Shown here in pieces: positions 1 to 9,498 of a DNA stretch of 64,000 bases. Made by a program: the position numbers and the translations under genes. The DNA comes from Devosia sp. Root413D1 (GTDB lineage: Bacteria; Pseudomonadota; Alphaproteobacteria; Rhizobiales; Devosiaceae), in contig NZ_LMEA01000013.1 of the NCBI RefSeq assembly GCF_001425235.1, positions 124,001 to 188,000 on the forward strand, in the 5' to 3' direction. Below the pieces are notes generated by a model. That model had not been told where the DNA came from, ran no database searches, and saw nothing but the letters and a program-made list of their open reading frames with translations. Position 1 is the stretch's first letter. Every line of letters begins with the position of its first letter.

Positions 1-174
1 CCAGAGCGCCGCCTTGCCGCCGAGCCGCACGATGCTCGCCGCCTGCGCCGCCGCCATGCCCTCGGCGACTTCGACCGCATCGAGCGGTATGATCTTGCCC
101 GGCCCATCCGGCAGGCGGTCCAGCCGGAAAATGGTGTCCATGGTCAGGGCACCGACGCAGAGAATCCGGCGCAT
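1..174 (-). CDS. PfkB/ribokinase-fold sugar kinase, N-terminal fragment
   Basis: Only the first 58 codons are present; the gene leaves the window on the left. The ATG lies 5 bases after the tlpA stop, so the two genes probably form one leftward operon. The opening VGALTMDTIFRLDRLP followed by a Gly-rich turn is the first strand and loop of PfkB-family kinases, which phosphorylate sugars or nucleosides using ATP. The diagnostic GAGD motif near the C-terminus would be outside the window, so the substrate cannot be named. The family call rests on the N-terminal pattern alone. Confidence 0.65.
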   Translation of the reverse strand, partial: MRRILCVGALTMDTIFRLDRLPDGPGKIIPLDAVEVAEGMAAAQAASIVRLGGKAALW

Positions 175-179
175 GCGGG

Positions 180-839
180 TCAGGTTCCGATCAGCGCGTC
201 GATGACGTTGTGGCCGTCAGGCGAATCCCACTCGGCCGGCCCCTGCAGCACCGCCAGTTCGCAGCCCTTTTCGTCGAGCAGCAGCGTTGCCGGCAGCCCG
301 ATCGCCACCGCCTGCTGCTGCAGCCGCTTGAACGCATCGAAGGTTGAATCCGCATAGAGCGGCAGGTTCTTGAGCCCCTCGTCGGCGAGGAATTTCTTCG
401 CCTTCTCGAGCCCGCTCTCGCCGACATCGAGGTTGATCGGCAGCACCATGAACTGCTCTGAATTGTACTTGGTCGCGATGGCGTCGAGCGCGGGCATTTC
501 CTCGCGGCACGGCACGCACCAGCTGGCCCAGAAATTCACCAGCAGCTTCTTGCCGGCAAAGCTGCCGATGGTGGTCGGCGCACCCGCTGCATCCTTGAAC
601 GCCATGTCGGCATAGCCGCGCCCTTCGCCGGTGCCGTTGAGCGCTGCCAGCATGCCGATCGCCGCCGCGTCGATCTTCTGCCCCTTGATCACCTGCGGAT
701 CGCACTGCGTCGCCTGCGCCGGCATGAAGTTGCCAACCACGAGGGTAAGGACTAGTGCTACCGCCGCACTGATCAGGGCGACGAGCAGCACCCGCCTGGG
801 GCGCAATCTCCGGGTCGGGGCGGGGCTTTGGTCGGTCAT
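180..839 (-). CDS. tlpA: TlpA-like membrane-anchored thiol:disulfide reductase
   Basis: A 219-residue protein with a basic N-terminus, one membrane anchor at about residues 17-37 and a periplasmic thioredoxin fold. The redox motif WCVPC (C108, C111) follows the LLVNFWAS strand, and [12 protein letters not shown] carries the cis-proline loop. TlpA and CcmG proteins keep periplasmic cysteines reduced, for example during cytochrome c or oxidase assembly. The ATG at 839 was chosen because upstream codons run into argH and do not look coding. It is divergent from argH with only 21 bases between the starts, so the two promoters must overlap the opposite genes. The tlpA/argH pairing is common in Hyphomicrobiales. 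Confidence 0.88.
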   Translation of the reverse strand: MTDQSPAPTRRLRPRRVLLVALISAAVALVLTLVVGNFMPAQATQCDPQVIKGQKIDAAAIGMLAALNGTGEGRGYADMAFKDAAGAPTTIGSFAGKKLLVNFWASWCVPCREEMPALDAIATKYNSEQFMVLPINLDVGESGLEKAKKFLADEGLKNLPLYADSTFDAFKRLQQQAVAIGLPATLLLDEKGCELAVLQGPAEWDSPDGHNVIDALIGT

Positions 840-860
840 AGGTCTACCGTTGGAGTTGAG

Positions 861-2303
861 ATGAGCAATCGCATGTGGGGCGGCCGTTTTGCGACCGGGC
901 CCGACGCCATCATGGAAGAGATCAACGCCTCCATCGGCTTCGATCAGCGACTCTACAAGCAGGACATCGCCGGCTCTATCGCACACGCCACCATGCTGGC
1001 GGAAGTGGGCATCCTGACCCAGGCGGATCGCGACGCGATCATCACCGGCCTAAAGACCGTGCTCGACGAGATCGAGACAAACAAATTCACGTTCTCGCGT
1101 TCGCTCGAGGACATTCACATGAATGTCGAGAGCCGCCTGAAGGACGTGATCGGCGATGCCGCGGGGCGCCTCCACACCGCCCGCTCGCGTAACGACCAGG
1201 TAGCCACCGATTTCCGCCTCTATGTCCGCGACGCCATCGACACGCTGCTGGCGCAGGTCAAAACCCTGCAGCTGGCACTGGTGAAGCGGGCCGAGGAAGA
1301 AGTCGCGACCATCATGCCCGGCTTCACCCACCTGCAGAACGCCCAGCCGGTGACGTTCGGCCATCACCTGCTTGCCTATGTGGAAATGCTCGGCCGCGAC
1401 TACGGCCGCTTCGAGGATGCGCGCAAGCGCCTCAACGAGAGCCCGCTCGGCTCGGCCGCCCTCGCCGGCACCCCCTACCCGATCGATCGCGACATGACCG
1501 CCAGGGCGCTCGGCTTCGATCGCCCCACCGCCAACTCGCTCGACGCCGTTTCCGATCGCGATTTCATCCTCGAAACGCTCTCGGCCGCCAGCCTCTGCGC
1601 CATGCACCTCAGCCGCTTCGCCGAGGAACTGGTGATCTGGTCGTCGTCGCAGTTCGGCTTCGTCAAGCTCAGTGACAAGTTCACCACCGGCTCCTCGATC
1701 ATGCCGCAGAAGCGCAACCCCGACGCGGCCGAGCTGATCCGCGCCAAGGTCGGCCGCATCATGGGCGCGCTGACCTCGCTGCTGATCGTCATGAAGGGCC
1801 TGCCGCTCGCTTATTCCAAGGACATGCAGGAAGACAAGGAAGTCGCCTTCGACGCGCTCGACTCGCTGTCGCTGTCGCTCGCCGCGATGACCGGCATGGT
1901 CGAGGATCTGAAGGCCAACCGCGAGAAGATGCGCGCCTCGGCCAATGCCGGCTTCTCCACCGCCACCGATATCGCCGACTGGCTGGTCAAGCAGGCCAAT
2001 ATCCCGTTCCGCGAGGCCCATCATATCACCGGGCAGATCGTGGCGCTGGCCGAGCAGAAGGGCATGACGCTGGATGGCCTCACCATCGAGGATTTCAAGT
2101 TCATCGACCACCGCATCGACAGCCGCATCCATAAGGTGCTGAGCGTCGAAAGCTCGGTCGCGGCCCGCAAGAGTTATGGCGGCACCGCGCCGGAAAACGT
2201 CGCGCTGCAGGCCGCCCGCTGGAAGGAAATCCTCGCCGGCGTGAAGTCCGAACCGGTCAGTGTGAAGAAATCGGGGGGTCACGGCGATGGCGGAGTGGAG
2301 TAG
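861..2303 (+). CDS. argH: Argininosuccinate lyase
   Basis: A 480-residue enzyme that splits argininosuccinate into arginine and fumarate, the last step of arginine synthesis. It opens with SNRMWGGRF, typical for ArgH, and carries the superfamily signature [12 protein letters not shown], whose flexible loop holds the catalytic serine. [12 protein letters not shown] and [10 protein letters not shown] are the other conserved blocks. Length matches the family. The ATG at 861 is preceded by GGAG; an in-frame start 33 bases earlier would overlap the tlpA start and lacks family similarity. The last residues (about [15 protein letters not shown]) form a short polar tail beyond the usual end. Confidence 0.97.
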   Translation: MSNRMWGGRFATGPDAIMEEINASIGFDQRLYKQDIAGSIAHATMLAEVGILTQADRDAIITGLKTVLDEIETNKFTFSRSLEDIHMNVESRLKDVIGDAAGRLHTARSRNDQVATDFRLYVRDAIDTLLAQVKTLQLALVKRAEEEVATIMPGFTHLQNAQPVTFGHHLLAYVEMLGRDYGRFEDARKRLNESPLGSAALAGTPYPIDRDMTARALGFDRPTANSLDAVSDRDFILETLSAASLCAMHLSRFAEELVIWSSSQFGFVKLSDKFTTGSSIMPQKRNPDAAELIRAKVGRIMGALTSLLIVMKGLPLAYSKDMQEDKEVAFDALDSLSLSLAAMTGMVEDLKANREKMRASANAGFSTATDIADWLVKQANIPFREAHHITGQIVALAEQKGMTLDGLTIEDFKFIDHRIDSRIHKVLSVESSVAARKSYGGTAPENVALQAARWKEILAGVKSEPVSVKKSGGHGDGGVE

Positions 2304-2312
2304 GCTCCGGCA

Positions 2313-3041
2313 ATGCCGCGCCAGCCACGCCCCCTGCACCTCACCGCTGACCATGTCGCCCGCATCCCGGTGATCGAGGATCCGGGCCAGCCGACCTACC
2401 CGGGCATTCGCCCAGCGACCGAGGTCGACTACGATGCGGAAGTCGCGCGCATCATCGACACGGCGCCGGAAGGCGAGTTCTGGATCTTCGCGCTGAGCTC
2501 GCTGATCTGGAACCCGGCCACCGAGTTCGACCAACAGCGTATCGCCGTCGCCAGCGGCTGGCCCCGCAGCTTTTGCCTGTTCGACCAGCGCTGGCGAGGC
2601 AACCCCAAACAGCCGGGCCTGATGATGTGCCTTGATCGCGGCGGCAGCTGCCGCAGCGTTGCCTTCCGCATTCCGGCCGGTACCATCAAAGCCAACATGG
2701 ACAAGCTGGTGCGCCGCGAAATGAGCATGGTGCCTAACGCCTTCCCTGGCCGCTGGATCAAGGTCGCCACCGCCGAAGGTCCGCTCACCGCCCTCGCCTT
2801 TGCCATCAACCGCAACAGCACCCGCTATGTCGGCGGCCTCACCTTGGCGGAGCGTGCCGACCGGCTGGCGCAGGCGCATGGCTGGAAGGGCTCGATGGCC
2901 GAGTATGTGCTCTCGACAGTGCAGAAGCTCGCCGAATACGGCATCCACGACCGCAACCTGTGGGCCCTGCAGCGGCTGATCGCAGAACGGATCGACCACC
3001 ACTGGCCCGCGCCGGCCGGTGCGGCGCATCGCGCTTCTTGA
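2313..3041 (+). CDS. ChaC-like gamma-glutamylcyclotransferase, variant substrate loop
   Basis: A 242-residue protein starting 9 bases after argH, probably cotranscribed. The C-terminal two thirds match the ChaC family, which degrades glutathione to 5-oxoproline and Cys-Gly: RGGSCRSVAFRI, a candidate catalytic Glu in LVRREM, and AEYVLSTVQKLAEYGI. The N-terminal glycine-rich loop, normally F-x-Y-G-S-L-I-W, reads FALSSLIWNP here, so the Tyr and Gly are replaced by Leu and Ser. It also has about 45 extra N-terminal residues. A canonical paralog lies at 12134-12688. Activity could therefore be altered or lost; family membership is fairly secure. Confidence 0.75.
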   Translation: MPRQPRPLHLTADHVARIPVIEDPGQPTYPGIRPATEVDYDAEVARIIDTAPEGEFWIFALSSLIWNPATEFDQQRIAVASGWPRSFCLFDQRWRGNPKQPGLMMCLDRGGSCRSVAFRIPAGTIKANMDKLVRREMSMVPNAFPGRWIKVATAEGPLTALAFAINRNSTRYVGGLTLAERADRLAQAHGWKGSMAEYVLSTVQKLAEYGIHDRNLWALQRLIAERIDHHWPAPAGAAHRAS

Positions 3042-3124
3042 TCGGCCCTGTAGAGAAGTCTCGCTTCCGCTGCCCGGTGTTTTCGCCTAGAGCTTCCGCC
3101 CGGATTTCGTAGGGGCGCAAGACC

Positions 3125-4384
3125 TTGGTGCATCACTTCCAGTATCGCGACGACCGGCTGTTCGCCGAGGAGGTCGACCTCACCGCCCTCGCCGGCAAGG
3201 TGGGCACGCCGTTCTATGTCTATTCGGCCGCGACGCTCCGTCGCCACGTGCAGGTGATGCGCGATGCCTTCAAGGGCATCGACACGCTGGTCGCCTATGC
3301 CATGAAGGCGAACTCCAACCAGGCGGTGATCAAGCTCATCGCCAAGGAGGGCGCCGGCGCCGACGTGGTCTCGGGCGGCGAACTCGAGCGCGCCATTGCC
3401 GCCGGAGTGCCGGCCAACCGCATCGTTTTCTCCGGCGTCGGCAAGACCTTCGCCGAGATGCGCCGGGCACTGGAAGTCGGCATCAAGTGCTTCAACCTCG
3501 AGAGCGAACCTGAGCTCGAGCGGCTGAGCGATGTCGCCGTCTCCATGGGGATGACGGCGCCCGTTTCGGTGCGCATCAACCCCGATGTCGATGCCGGCAC
3601 GCACAAGAAGATCTCGACCGGCAAGGCCGAAAACAAGTTCGGTATCCCGTTCGCGCGGGCCCGCGAGGTCTATGCCCGCATCGCCGCGCTGCCGGGCGTG
3701 CGCGCCGTCGGCGTCGATATGCATATCGGCAGCCAGATCACCGACATGACGCCGTTCGATAACGCCTTCGCGCTGCTCGCCGAACTGGTGCGCAACCTGA
3801 AGGCCGCCGGCCACGATATCCGCCATGCCGATGTCGGCGGCGGCCTCGGCATCCCCTACCACCACGACGAAGACGCCCCGCCGGCCCCGCCCGCCTATGC
3901 CGAGATCGTCAGGAAGCATATCGGCCCGCTCGGCGTGTCGCTGGTGCTGGAGCCCGGCCGGCTGATCGTTGGCAATGCCGGCATCCTCGTCACCAAGGTC
4001 GAGTACGTGAAGGAAGGCGGCAAGACCTTCGTCATCGTCGATGCGGCGATGAACGATCTGATCCGCCCCACCCTCTATGAGGCGCATCACGACATCCAGC
4101 CGGTGGTGCATTCCAACCTGGCGCAGATCACCGCCGATGTGGTCGGCCCGGTCTGCGAAACCGGCGATTTCATCGCCCAGGATAGGAAGATGGAGGGCGT
4201 CAAGGAAGGCGACCTGCTCGCTGTGATGTCGGCCGGCGCCTATGGCGCGGTGATGGCCTCGACCTACAATTCGCGCCCGCTGGTGCCCGAAGTGCTGGTC
4301 GACGGCGACAAGTGGCACGTCATCCGCCCACGCAAGTCGATCGCCGAACTGATCGCCCTGGACAGCGTCCCCGACTGGGTGTGA
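3125..4384 (+). CDS. lysA: Diaminopimelate decarboxylase
   Basis: A 419-residue PLP enzyme that decarboxylates meso-diaminopimelate to lysine. The PLP lysine is K61 in AYAMKANSN; other family blocks are DVVSGGEL, GVDMHIGSQI, the glycine loop DVGGGLGIPY, LEPGRLIVG, and the C-terminal CETGDF and GAYGAVMAS motifs. The first codon is TTG at 3125, followed directly by GTG at 3128; either could start, since AGGGGCG lies 7 or 10 bases upstream. It follows the ChaC-like gene by 83 bases in the same direction, and its 3-prime side is closed by a long palindromic repeat. Confidence 0.96.
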   Translation: MVHHFQYRDDRLFAEEVDLTALAGKVGTPFYVYSAATLRRHVQVMRDAFKGIDTLVAYAMKANSNQAVIKLIAKEGAGADVVSGGELERAIAAGVPANRIVFSGVGKTFAEMRRALEVGIKCFNLESEPELERLSDVAVSMGMTAPVSVRINPDVDAGTHKKISTGKAENKFGIPFARAREVYARIAALPGVRAVGVDMHIGSQITDMTPFDNAFALLAELVRNLKAAGHDIRHADVGGGLGIPYHHDEDAPPAPPAYAEIVRKHIGPLGVSLVLEPGRLIVGNAGILVTKVEYVKEGGKTFVIVDAAMNDLIRPTLYEAHHDIQPVVHSNLAQITADVVGPVCETGDFIAQDRKMEGVKEGDLLAVMSAGAYGAVMASTYNSRPLVPEVLVDGDKWHVIRPRKSIAELIALDSVPDWV

Positions 4385-4433
4385 GCCCCGGGGGCGCTGC
4401 CCGATCGGGTTGCACCGTTTTCTCCACCCACTC

Positions 4434-4517
4434 GGTGTCATCCCAGCGAAAGCTGGGACCCAACTCACAGCCCGCGCCAGCGGATGGATGGATCCGAGCT
4501 TTCGCTGGGATGACACC
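4434..4517. repeat. Palindromic intergenic repeat, family A, copy 1
   Basis: Perfect 21-bp inverted arms (4434-4454 and 4497-4517) containing TGTCATCCCAGCGAAAGCT flank a 42-base centre. The element sits between the convergent lysA and lrgB ends and could fold into a hairpin that ends transcripts from both sides. Related copies lie at 47831-47910 and 62231-62334. Confidence 0.85.
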
Positions 4518-4548
4518 CGGTGAGGGAGGCAAGACCCCGGGCCAGTAG

Positions 4549-5265
4549 CTAAACCAGCCACGCCGCCAGTATCGGCGCCAGCACCGAGGTCAACACGGCG
4601 TTGAGCCCCATGGCGATGCCTGCAAACGTGCCCGCCACCGGATCGACCGCAAAGGCGCGCGCCGTGCCGATGCCGTGCGAGGCGAGCCCGACCGAAAAGC
4701 CGCGCGCCGCGTAGTCGGTGATCTCTAGGGCGTTCATGATCGGCGTCACCAGCACGGCGCCGGTGACCCCGGTCAGTACCACCAGCACGGCGGTGAGCGA
4801 GGGTGAGCCGCCGATCTGCTCGGCAATGCCCATGGCGACGCCTGCCGTCACCGATTTCGGTACCATGGCCAGCAGCACATCCGGCGGCAGCCCGAACAGC
4901 CGGCCCAGGAGTACGACCGAGACGATCGCCGTTACCGAGCCTGCCAGCAGCGCGCCGAGCAGCGGCAACAGGTTCTCCATCACGATCTTGCGGTTGGTGA
5001 CCAGCGGTACGGCGATGGCGACGATCGCCGGGCCGAGCAGGAAATGCACGAACTGCGCGCCCTCGAAATAGCGCCCATACGGCGTGCCGGTGGCGAGCAA
5101 CACGGCGCCGACCGCGATGATCGACAGCAGCACCGGATTGACCAGCGGGTTGCGGCCCGATTTCAGCGCCAGCCAATCCGCCCCGACCCAGACGCAGAGC
5201 GTCACCGTCAGCCACAGCAGCGGCGTCGAGCTGAGATAGACCCAGAGCGCGAACGGATCGTTCAT
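4549..5265 (-). CDS. lrgB: LrgB/CidB-family membrane protein
   Basis: A 238-residue integral membrane protein with about seven hydrophobic segments. The family signature is present: LGPAIVAIAVPL, VPKSVTAGVAMGIAEQIGG and SHGIGTARAF. LrgB acts with LrgA; the pair is linked to control of murein hydrolase activity and to pyruvate or small-acid transport. The ATG at 5265 overlaps the lrgA stop by 4 bases (ATGA), which implies translational coupling and sets the start. The downstream side meets family A repeat copy 1. Confidence 0.93.
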   Translation of the reverse strand: MNDPFALWVYLSSTPLLWLTVTLCVWVGADWLALKSGRNPLVNPVLLSIIAVGAVLLATGTPYGRYFEGAQFVHFLLGPAIVAIAVPLVTNRKIVMENLLPLLGALLAGSVTAIVSVVLLGRLFGLPPDVLLAMVPKSVTAGVAMGIAEQIGGSPSLTAVLVVLTGVTGAVLVTPIMNALEITDYAARGFSVGLASHGIGTARAFAVDPVAGTFAGIAMGLNAVLTSVLAPILAAWLV

Positions 5266-5627
5266 GGCCGCTTCCCGGTCCAGTGCTTTACCGCGAGGAA
5301 CGCCCCGACCGTCGCCAGCATGGTGAGCACCGCCGAGATGATCAGCGTCAGGACGATCCCCACGCCATAGTCGCCGAGCAGCCCCAATTGCTGCACCACG
5401 CCGACACCGGTTGGCACGAACAGCAGCCCCAGCCCCCCAACGAGGAAAGTGGTGACCTTGTCGAGCAGCGTGCCCTTGAGGTCGGGCCGCCGCTGTACCC
5501 ACGCCAGCAGCACGATGGCGAGGAGGATCAGCCCGACCACCGGGCCCGGCATCGGCAGAGCCAGCGAGCGCGCCAGGATTTCACCGGCCAATTGGCAGGC
5601 GAGCAGCAATGCGAGAATGGCAATCAT
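5262..5627 (-). CDS. lrgA: LrgA/CidA-family membrane protein
   Basis: About 121 residues with four transmembrane helices and the CidA/LrgA core motif LPMPGPVVGLILL, followed by FVPTGVGVVQ. The family resembles phage holins and partners with LrgB, whose gene overlaps its stop. I prefer the ATG at 5627; a TTG at 5663 would add 12 residues (HRQASAPIVAG). It is divergent from the AlkZ-like gene that starts about 100 bases away at 5725. Confidence 0.9.
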   Translation of the reverse strand: MIAILALLLACQLAGEILARSLALPMPGPVVGLILLAIVLLAWVQRRPDLKGTLLDKVTTFLVGGLGLLFVPTGVGVVQQLGLLGDYGVGIVLTLIISAVLTMLATVGAFLAVKHWTGKRP

Positions 5628-5724
5628 GCCCGCGACTATCGGAGCGCTCGCCTGCCGGTGCAAGCTGCTGACAAGCCCTGTCAGTACGCTCCGGCTAGTT
5701 TATGCCCATACCGAGGAGGTGCAG

Positions 5725-6828
5725 ATGACGAACGCCCTGACCGACCGCCAGCTCAACCGCGCCACCCTGGCGCGTCAGATGCTGCTCGAGCGCAGCGACA
5801 TGGGTATCACCGACACCATTGCCTGGCTGCTCGGCATGCAGGCGCAGCAGACCCACGATCCCTATATCGGGCTGTGGTCGCGGCTCGAGGGCTTTACCCA
5901 CCAGGCGCTGACCGCGCTGATCGTCGATCGCACCCTGGCCCGCGCCACCACCATGCGCGGCACGCTCCATCTCCACACCGTCGACGACCTGATCGGCATC
6001 CGGGCAGAGATGCAGCCTTTCCTCCGCTCCGTCTGGCTCAGCAATTTCAAGAAGCGTTTCGGCGGCAATAACGAAGCCGCGGTACTGGAGCTGGCGCGAA
6101 AACTGCTCGACGCCGAGCCGATGACCGCCGGCCAGCTCGGCAAGCGCCTCAGCGAGCGCTTCCCCGTTGGCGAACCGCTGGCCATGACCATGCTGCTGCA
6201 ATCGACCGACACGCTGATCCAGATCCCGCCAACCCGCATCTGGGGCTCCGGCCATTCGCCGGTCATCACCCGCATCGGCAACTGGCTGCCGGCGCCCTAT
6301 GAGCGCCCGATCGCCCGCGAAGCGCTGGTCCGCCGCTACCTCGCCGCCTATGGGCCGGCCAGCGTCGCCGACATGCAGGGCTGGTCGCGCCTCACCAAGC
6401 TCGGCGAAGTGTTCGAAGCGCTGCGCCCCGAGCTGGTCAGCTTCACCGCCCCCGATGGCCGCGAACTGTTCGACCTGCCCGACGCGCCGCGTCCTGATGC
6501 CGATACCCTCGCCCCGGTTCGCTTCCTGCCGCTCTACGAAAACGCTATCCTCGGCTACGACAACCGCCGCCGCTTCCTCGTCGCAGGCGACGAACTGCGC
6601 GGCGATTTCGTCAACAACGTCAAGCCGGGCGTCTTGGTCGACGGCCTGATGTCGGCCGGCTGGTCAATCGACAGCAAGAAGGGCGCGGCGGTGCTCACCG
6701 TCACGCCCTACCACCAGCTCAGGAAAAAGGATGTCGCCGAGATCGAGCGCGAGGGCCTGAAGTTCCTGCACTTCATGGAGGAGAAGGCGGAGACGTTCGA
6801 CGTCCGGGTGCTGGAACTCGCGGACTAA
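5725..6828 (+). CDS. AlkZ-like winged-helix DNA glycosylase (HTH_42 family)
   Basis: A 367-residue protein of the winged-helix family that includes Streptomyces AlkZ and E. coli YcaQ, monofunctional glycosylases acting on interstrand crosslinks and bulky adducts. The motif LLGMQAQQTHDPY contains the Q-x-Q catalytic pair typical of the AlkZ branch, whereas the YcaQ/AlkX branch has Q-x-D. Further family blocks are MRGTLHLH, RRYLAAYGPASVADMQGW and FLPLYENAILGYDNRRR. The ATG at 5725 follows the strong ribosome site GAGGAGGT. It stands alone between lrgAB and a convergent DUF3592 gene and overlaps that gene by 4 bases. Confidence 0.85.
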   Translation: MTNALTDRQLNRATLARQMLLERSDMGITDTIAWLLGMQAQQTHDPYIGLWSRLEGFTHQALTALIVDRTLARATTMRGTLHLHTVDDLIGIRAEMQPFLRSVWLSNFKKRFGGNNEAAVLELARKLLDAEPMTAGQLGKRLSERFPVGEPLAMTMLLQSTDTLIQIPPTRIWGSGHSPVITRIGNWLPAPYERPIAREALVRRYLAAYGPASVADMQGWSRLTKLGEVFEALRPELVSFTAPDGRELFDLPDAPRPDADTLAPVRFLPLYENAILGYDNRRRFLVAGDELRGDFVNNVKPGVLVDGLMSAGWSIDSKKGAAVLTVTPYHQLRKKDVAEIEREGLKFLHFMEEKAETFDVRVLELAD

Positions 6829-7310
6829 AGCCCCAGCAATCGCGGCCGAAACACTGCCGAGGCCAGCACACCAACTCCGATCAGCGTGCCGAAACCACCA
6901 AACACAAGTGCGCGGAAGCTCGACGCACCTGTGTGGCCGAACTCGACCTCGCTGCGTTTCGGATTGTCGGCGAGATAGCGCACCGGAGTGGTGGCGCCAA
7001 TCGCGGTTCGAGTGAAGAACGTCGGCGATACGCCGGTCTCGATGAAATATGCGGCACCGTCGCTCGCCGTGAACCGGTAGGTCACGAAGTAATCGGGCCG
7101 GTACTCAGGCTGGCCGCTCTTGGTACCGGCCCTGACCGAGCGAACGTCCTTCGCGACAATCGTCGCCGACGCCGTCGACGCTTCGGTCTCAAGTCGGTGG
7201 CCGAGCTGTGCCGAGTTCCAGCCGAGTACGGCGAATGTGCCGAAGATGGCCGTTATCGCGAGGCCGCCGAGAACCGCGAGACTCCTTTTGGCCCAGCGCG
7301 GCTTCGCCAA
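6825..7310 (-). CDS. DUF3592 membrane protein
   Basis: A 161-residue protein with two membrane helices (about residues 12-30 and 135-155) around an extracytoplasmic domain. The central part, a YFVTYRFTASDGAAYFIETG strand pair and later VRYLADNPKRSEVEF, is typical of DUF3592. No enzymatic role is known for the family. The start is TTG at 7310, 4 bases past the cpdR stop and preceded by GGGGTG, so it is likely translated from the cpdR message. Its end overlaps the convergent glycosylase gene. Confidence 0.75.
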   Translation of the reverse strand: MAKPRWAKRSLAVLGGLAITAIFGTFAVLGWNSAQLGHRLETEASTASATIVAKDVRSVRAGTKSGQPEYRPDYFVTYRFTASDGAAYFIETGVSPTFFTRTAIGATTPVRYLADNPKRSEVEFGHTGASSFRALVFGGFGTLIGVGVLASAVFRPRLLGL

Positions 7311-7314
7311 AAAT

Positions 7315-7725
7315 TCACCCCATCATCGCCTGACGTGCCAAAGAGATAATCTCCGGCGGCCGGCCGGCAAGGGCGTCGTCGACTTTTTCGAGCACCTGCG
7401 CCAGCGTGAACGGCTTTGGGATCACGTCGTAGATCAGCTGGTCGAGACCGTGCGCGCGCTCGCGCTGGTCGGCAAAGCCGGTCATCAGCATGATGGTGAC
7501 CTCGGGCCAGGCCGAGGCGACGTTAAGCGCCAGCGCGATCCCATCCATCACCGGCATCTTGATGTCGGAGAGCAACAGGTCGAAGCGCCCCTGCTCTTCC
7601 TGCATGACCTCGGCGGCGAGGCCGCCATCCTCGGCTTCCACCACATCGTGGCCCATGTGAGCGAGGGCGCGCGAGACGAACGCCCGCACTCCGTCATCGT
7701 CTTCGGCAAGCAGGATTCTGGCCAT
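7315..7725 (-). CDS. cpdR: CpdR-type single-domain response regulator
   Basis: A 136-residue receiver domain with no output domain. Acidic pocket E8-D9-D10, phospho-acceptor D54 (LLLSDIKMPVMDG), T82 and K104 (PKPF) are all present. The opening ARILLAEDD and the position beside the MJ0042 zinc-finger gene and ftsEX match alphaproteobacterial CpdR, which when unphosphorylated primes ClpXP for cell-cycle proteolysis. The start overlaps the preceding stop (TGATG), so translation is coupled. The CpdR call rests on similarity and context; a generic receiver is the alternative. Confidence 0.82.
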   Translation of the reverse strand: MARILLAEDDDGVRAFVSRALAHMGHDVVEAEDGGLAAEVMQEEQGRFDLLLSDIKMPVMDGIALALNVASAWPEVTIMLMTGFADQRERAHGLDQLIYDVIPKPFTLAQVLEKVDDALAGRPPEIISLARQAMMG

Positions 7726-8669
7726 CAGTGTACCGTCTCTTCAATAATTTCCTTGGTCGCCACGGGCGGGATCGCCGCGACGTTCTGCCGGCTCGAGGCA
7801 AAGCCCAGGCGCAGCTGCGTCGCGCCTTTGGGCGGCGACGCCAGTTCGGCGGAAAAGGCCACGGCCTCGCCCGGCTCGACATCCGGAGCCGGTGGCGTGA
7901 CGCTCCACTGGTAGAGCGGCGCGCCATGCGCATCGAGTAGGCTTACCACCACCGGCGGCACCACCACGCCGCGCGCTTCGACGCCGCGGATAGTGGCGGT
8001 GACGCTGATCACGTCACTGTCGCCGCGCCGGCTCATCACCGTCGAGACGTCTGAAAACTCCAGGCCGACCACGTTCACGCCCATGCCGAGCGCCGAGTAG
8101 ACCCCGGCCATCGACGGCGCCAGCCTGACGATCTCGGTCCGGAACAGCAGCCCACCGGCGAGAACCGCCACCAGCAGGCAGACCGCGCCGATGCGGATCA
8201 TCCGGAACAACTTCGCCGCCGGCAGCCGGCGCGCCACTGCGCGCTGCCGCTTCTCCAGTTTGCCGTTGGCCGCCCGTTCGGCCGCCGTGGGCTTTGCTGC
8301 AGGTTCGGGGGCCGGAGTTGGTTCGCCCGCTTTCGGGGCGATGGCAGCTTTGATCTCGGCGATCGAGCGCACCACTTCGGGCGGCGGCGCTCCATCCGGC
8401 ATCACGCCACGCAGCGAAGCGGGGATTTCGGCGATGCCGGTGCGATGCTCGATCGCCTTGAACTCGCGGTCGAGCGCCTCTTCCTCGGTCGGGGTGAACA
8501 GCTTGTCGTCGTCGGGCGGCGCCATCTGGGCTTCCGCCATCCAGGCCTTGCCGCAATGCGCGCAGCTGACCTGCCGGCCGCGCGGCCCGAGCGTCTCGGG
8601 CGGCACCTGGTAACGCGTGCCGCAATGCGGGCAGGCGATGACGACCGTCGCTGGCTGGGGTGAACGCAT
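7725..8669 (-). CDS. MJ0042-type zinc-finger, single-pass membrane protein
   Basis: A 314-residue protein. At the N-terminus, CPHCGTRYQVP and CAHCGKAW supply two Cys pairs that bind zinc in the MJ0042 finger. A Pro/Ala-rich linker follows (about 60-145), then a basic patch KRQRAVARR, one membrane helix (about 165-185) and an extracytoplasmic beta domain of the DUF3426 type, with TIRGVEARGVVVPPV. Its function is unknown. It is divergent from ftsE across 169 bases and heads a three-gene leftward operon with cpdR and the DUF3592 gene. The arrangement recurs in Hyphomicrobiales. Confidence 0.85.
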   Translation of the reverse strand: MRSPQPATVVIACPHCGTRYQVPPETLGPRGRQVSCAHCGKAWMAEAQMAPPDDDKLFTPTEEEALDREFKAIEHRTGIAEIPASLRGVMPDGAPPPEVVRSIAEIKAAIAPKAGEPTPAPEPAAKPTAAERAANGKLEKRQRAVARRLPAAKLFRMIRIGAVCLLVAVLAGGLLFRTEIVRLAPSMAGVYSALGMGVNVVGLEFSDVSTVMSRRGDSDVISVTATIRGVEARGVVVPPVVVSLLDAHGAPLYQWSVTPPAPDVEPGEAVAFSAELASPPKGATQLRLGFASSRQNVAAIPPVATKEIIEETVH

Positions 8670-8838
8670 GGACGAAAGCTAGCGGCGCCGGGTTAAGTTT
8701 CCTCAAACCCGAACGTCGAAACTGCCGCGGCCGAGGCTTCGGCCGACCAAGATTTGGGCTGAATTATGGGTGAGAACCCCGCCCCGGCGGGATGCCGCTG
8801 TTATGATGCCTCTCAACTGATTCGGAGCGGATGGCCCG

Positions 8839-9498
8839 GTGATCGAGTTCTCCAATGTCGGCCTGCGCTATGGGCAGGGGCCCGAGATCCTCCGCGATCT
8901 CAATTTCCGCATAGAACCCGGCACGTTCCATTTCCTCACCGGCCCCTCAGGGTCGGGCAAGACCTCGCTGCTGAAACTGCTGCTGTTGTCACTGCGGCCG
9001 ACCCGCGGGCGGGTCACCCTGTTCGGCAAGGACACCTCCTCGCTCGACCAGGATGCGCTCTTACAGATGCGCCGCCATATCGGCATCGTGTTTCAGGAAT
9101 TCCGCCTGCTCGACCACCTCACCACCTTCGAGAACGTGGCGCTGCCGCTGCGCGTGCTCGGCGAACCCGAGGCGAGCTACCGCGCCAACGTCACCGAGCT
9201 GCTCGAGTGGGTCGGCCTCGGCCAGCGCCTCGATGCGCTGCCGGCGGTGCTGTCGGGCGGCGAGAAGCAGCGCGCCGCCATCGCCCGTGCGGTGATCGGC
9301 CGCCCGGACATCCTTCTCGCCGACGAGCCCACCGGTAACGTCGACCCTGAACTGTCCTTGCGGCTGGTGCGGCTGTTCGCCGAACTCAACAAGATGGGAA
9401 CGACCATCATCCTCGCCACGCACGAGCTGCCGCTGCTCGATGCCTTCCCCTTTCCGCGTATGATCCTCAACGAGGGGGAGATCGTCTTTGCCGATTGA
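8839..9498 (+). CDS. ftsE: Cell division ABC ATPase FtsE
   Basis: A 219-residue ABC ATPase with Walker [10 protein letters not shown]-loop [11 protein letters not shown], signature LSGGEKQR, Walker [10 protein letters not shown] and switch histidine in ATHE. FtsE with FtsX couples ATP hydrolysis at the divisome to activation of periplasmic murein hydrolases. The start is GTG at 8839 behind GGAGCGGA. Its last 11 bases overlap ftsX. Confidence 0.95.
   Translation: MIEFSNVGLRYGQGPEILRDLNFRIEPGTFHFLTGPSGSGKTSLLKLLLLSLRPTRGRVTLFGKDTSSLDQDALLQMRRHIGIVFQEFRLLDHLTTFENVALPLRVLGEPEASYRANVTELLEWVGLGQRLDALPAVLSGGEKQRAAIARAVIGRPDILLADEPTGNVDPELSLRLVRLFAELNKMGTTIILATHELPLLDAFPFPRMILNEGEIVFAD

Noticed and set aside
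1050-3029. 659-codon leftward reading frame opposite argH and the ChaC-like gene
   Set aside because: It is antisense to two well-supported genes; its protein is Arg/Gly/His-rich without domains, as expected in high-GC DNA.
2313-3041. The first ChaC-like gene as a pseudogene
   Set aside because: The frame is intact with normal codon use and most family blocks; loss of two loop residues alone does not show decay.
2825-5215. 796-codon leftward frame across lysA and the repeat
   Set aside because: It runs through a family A repeat and mirrors lysA and lrgB codons; no family features.
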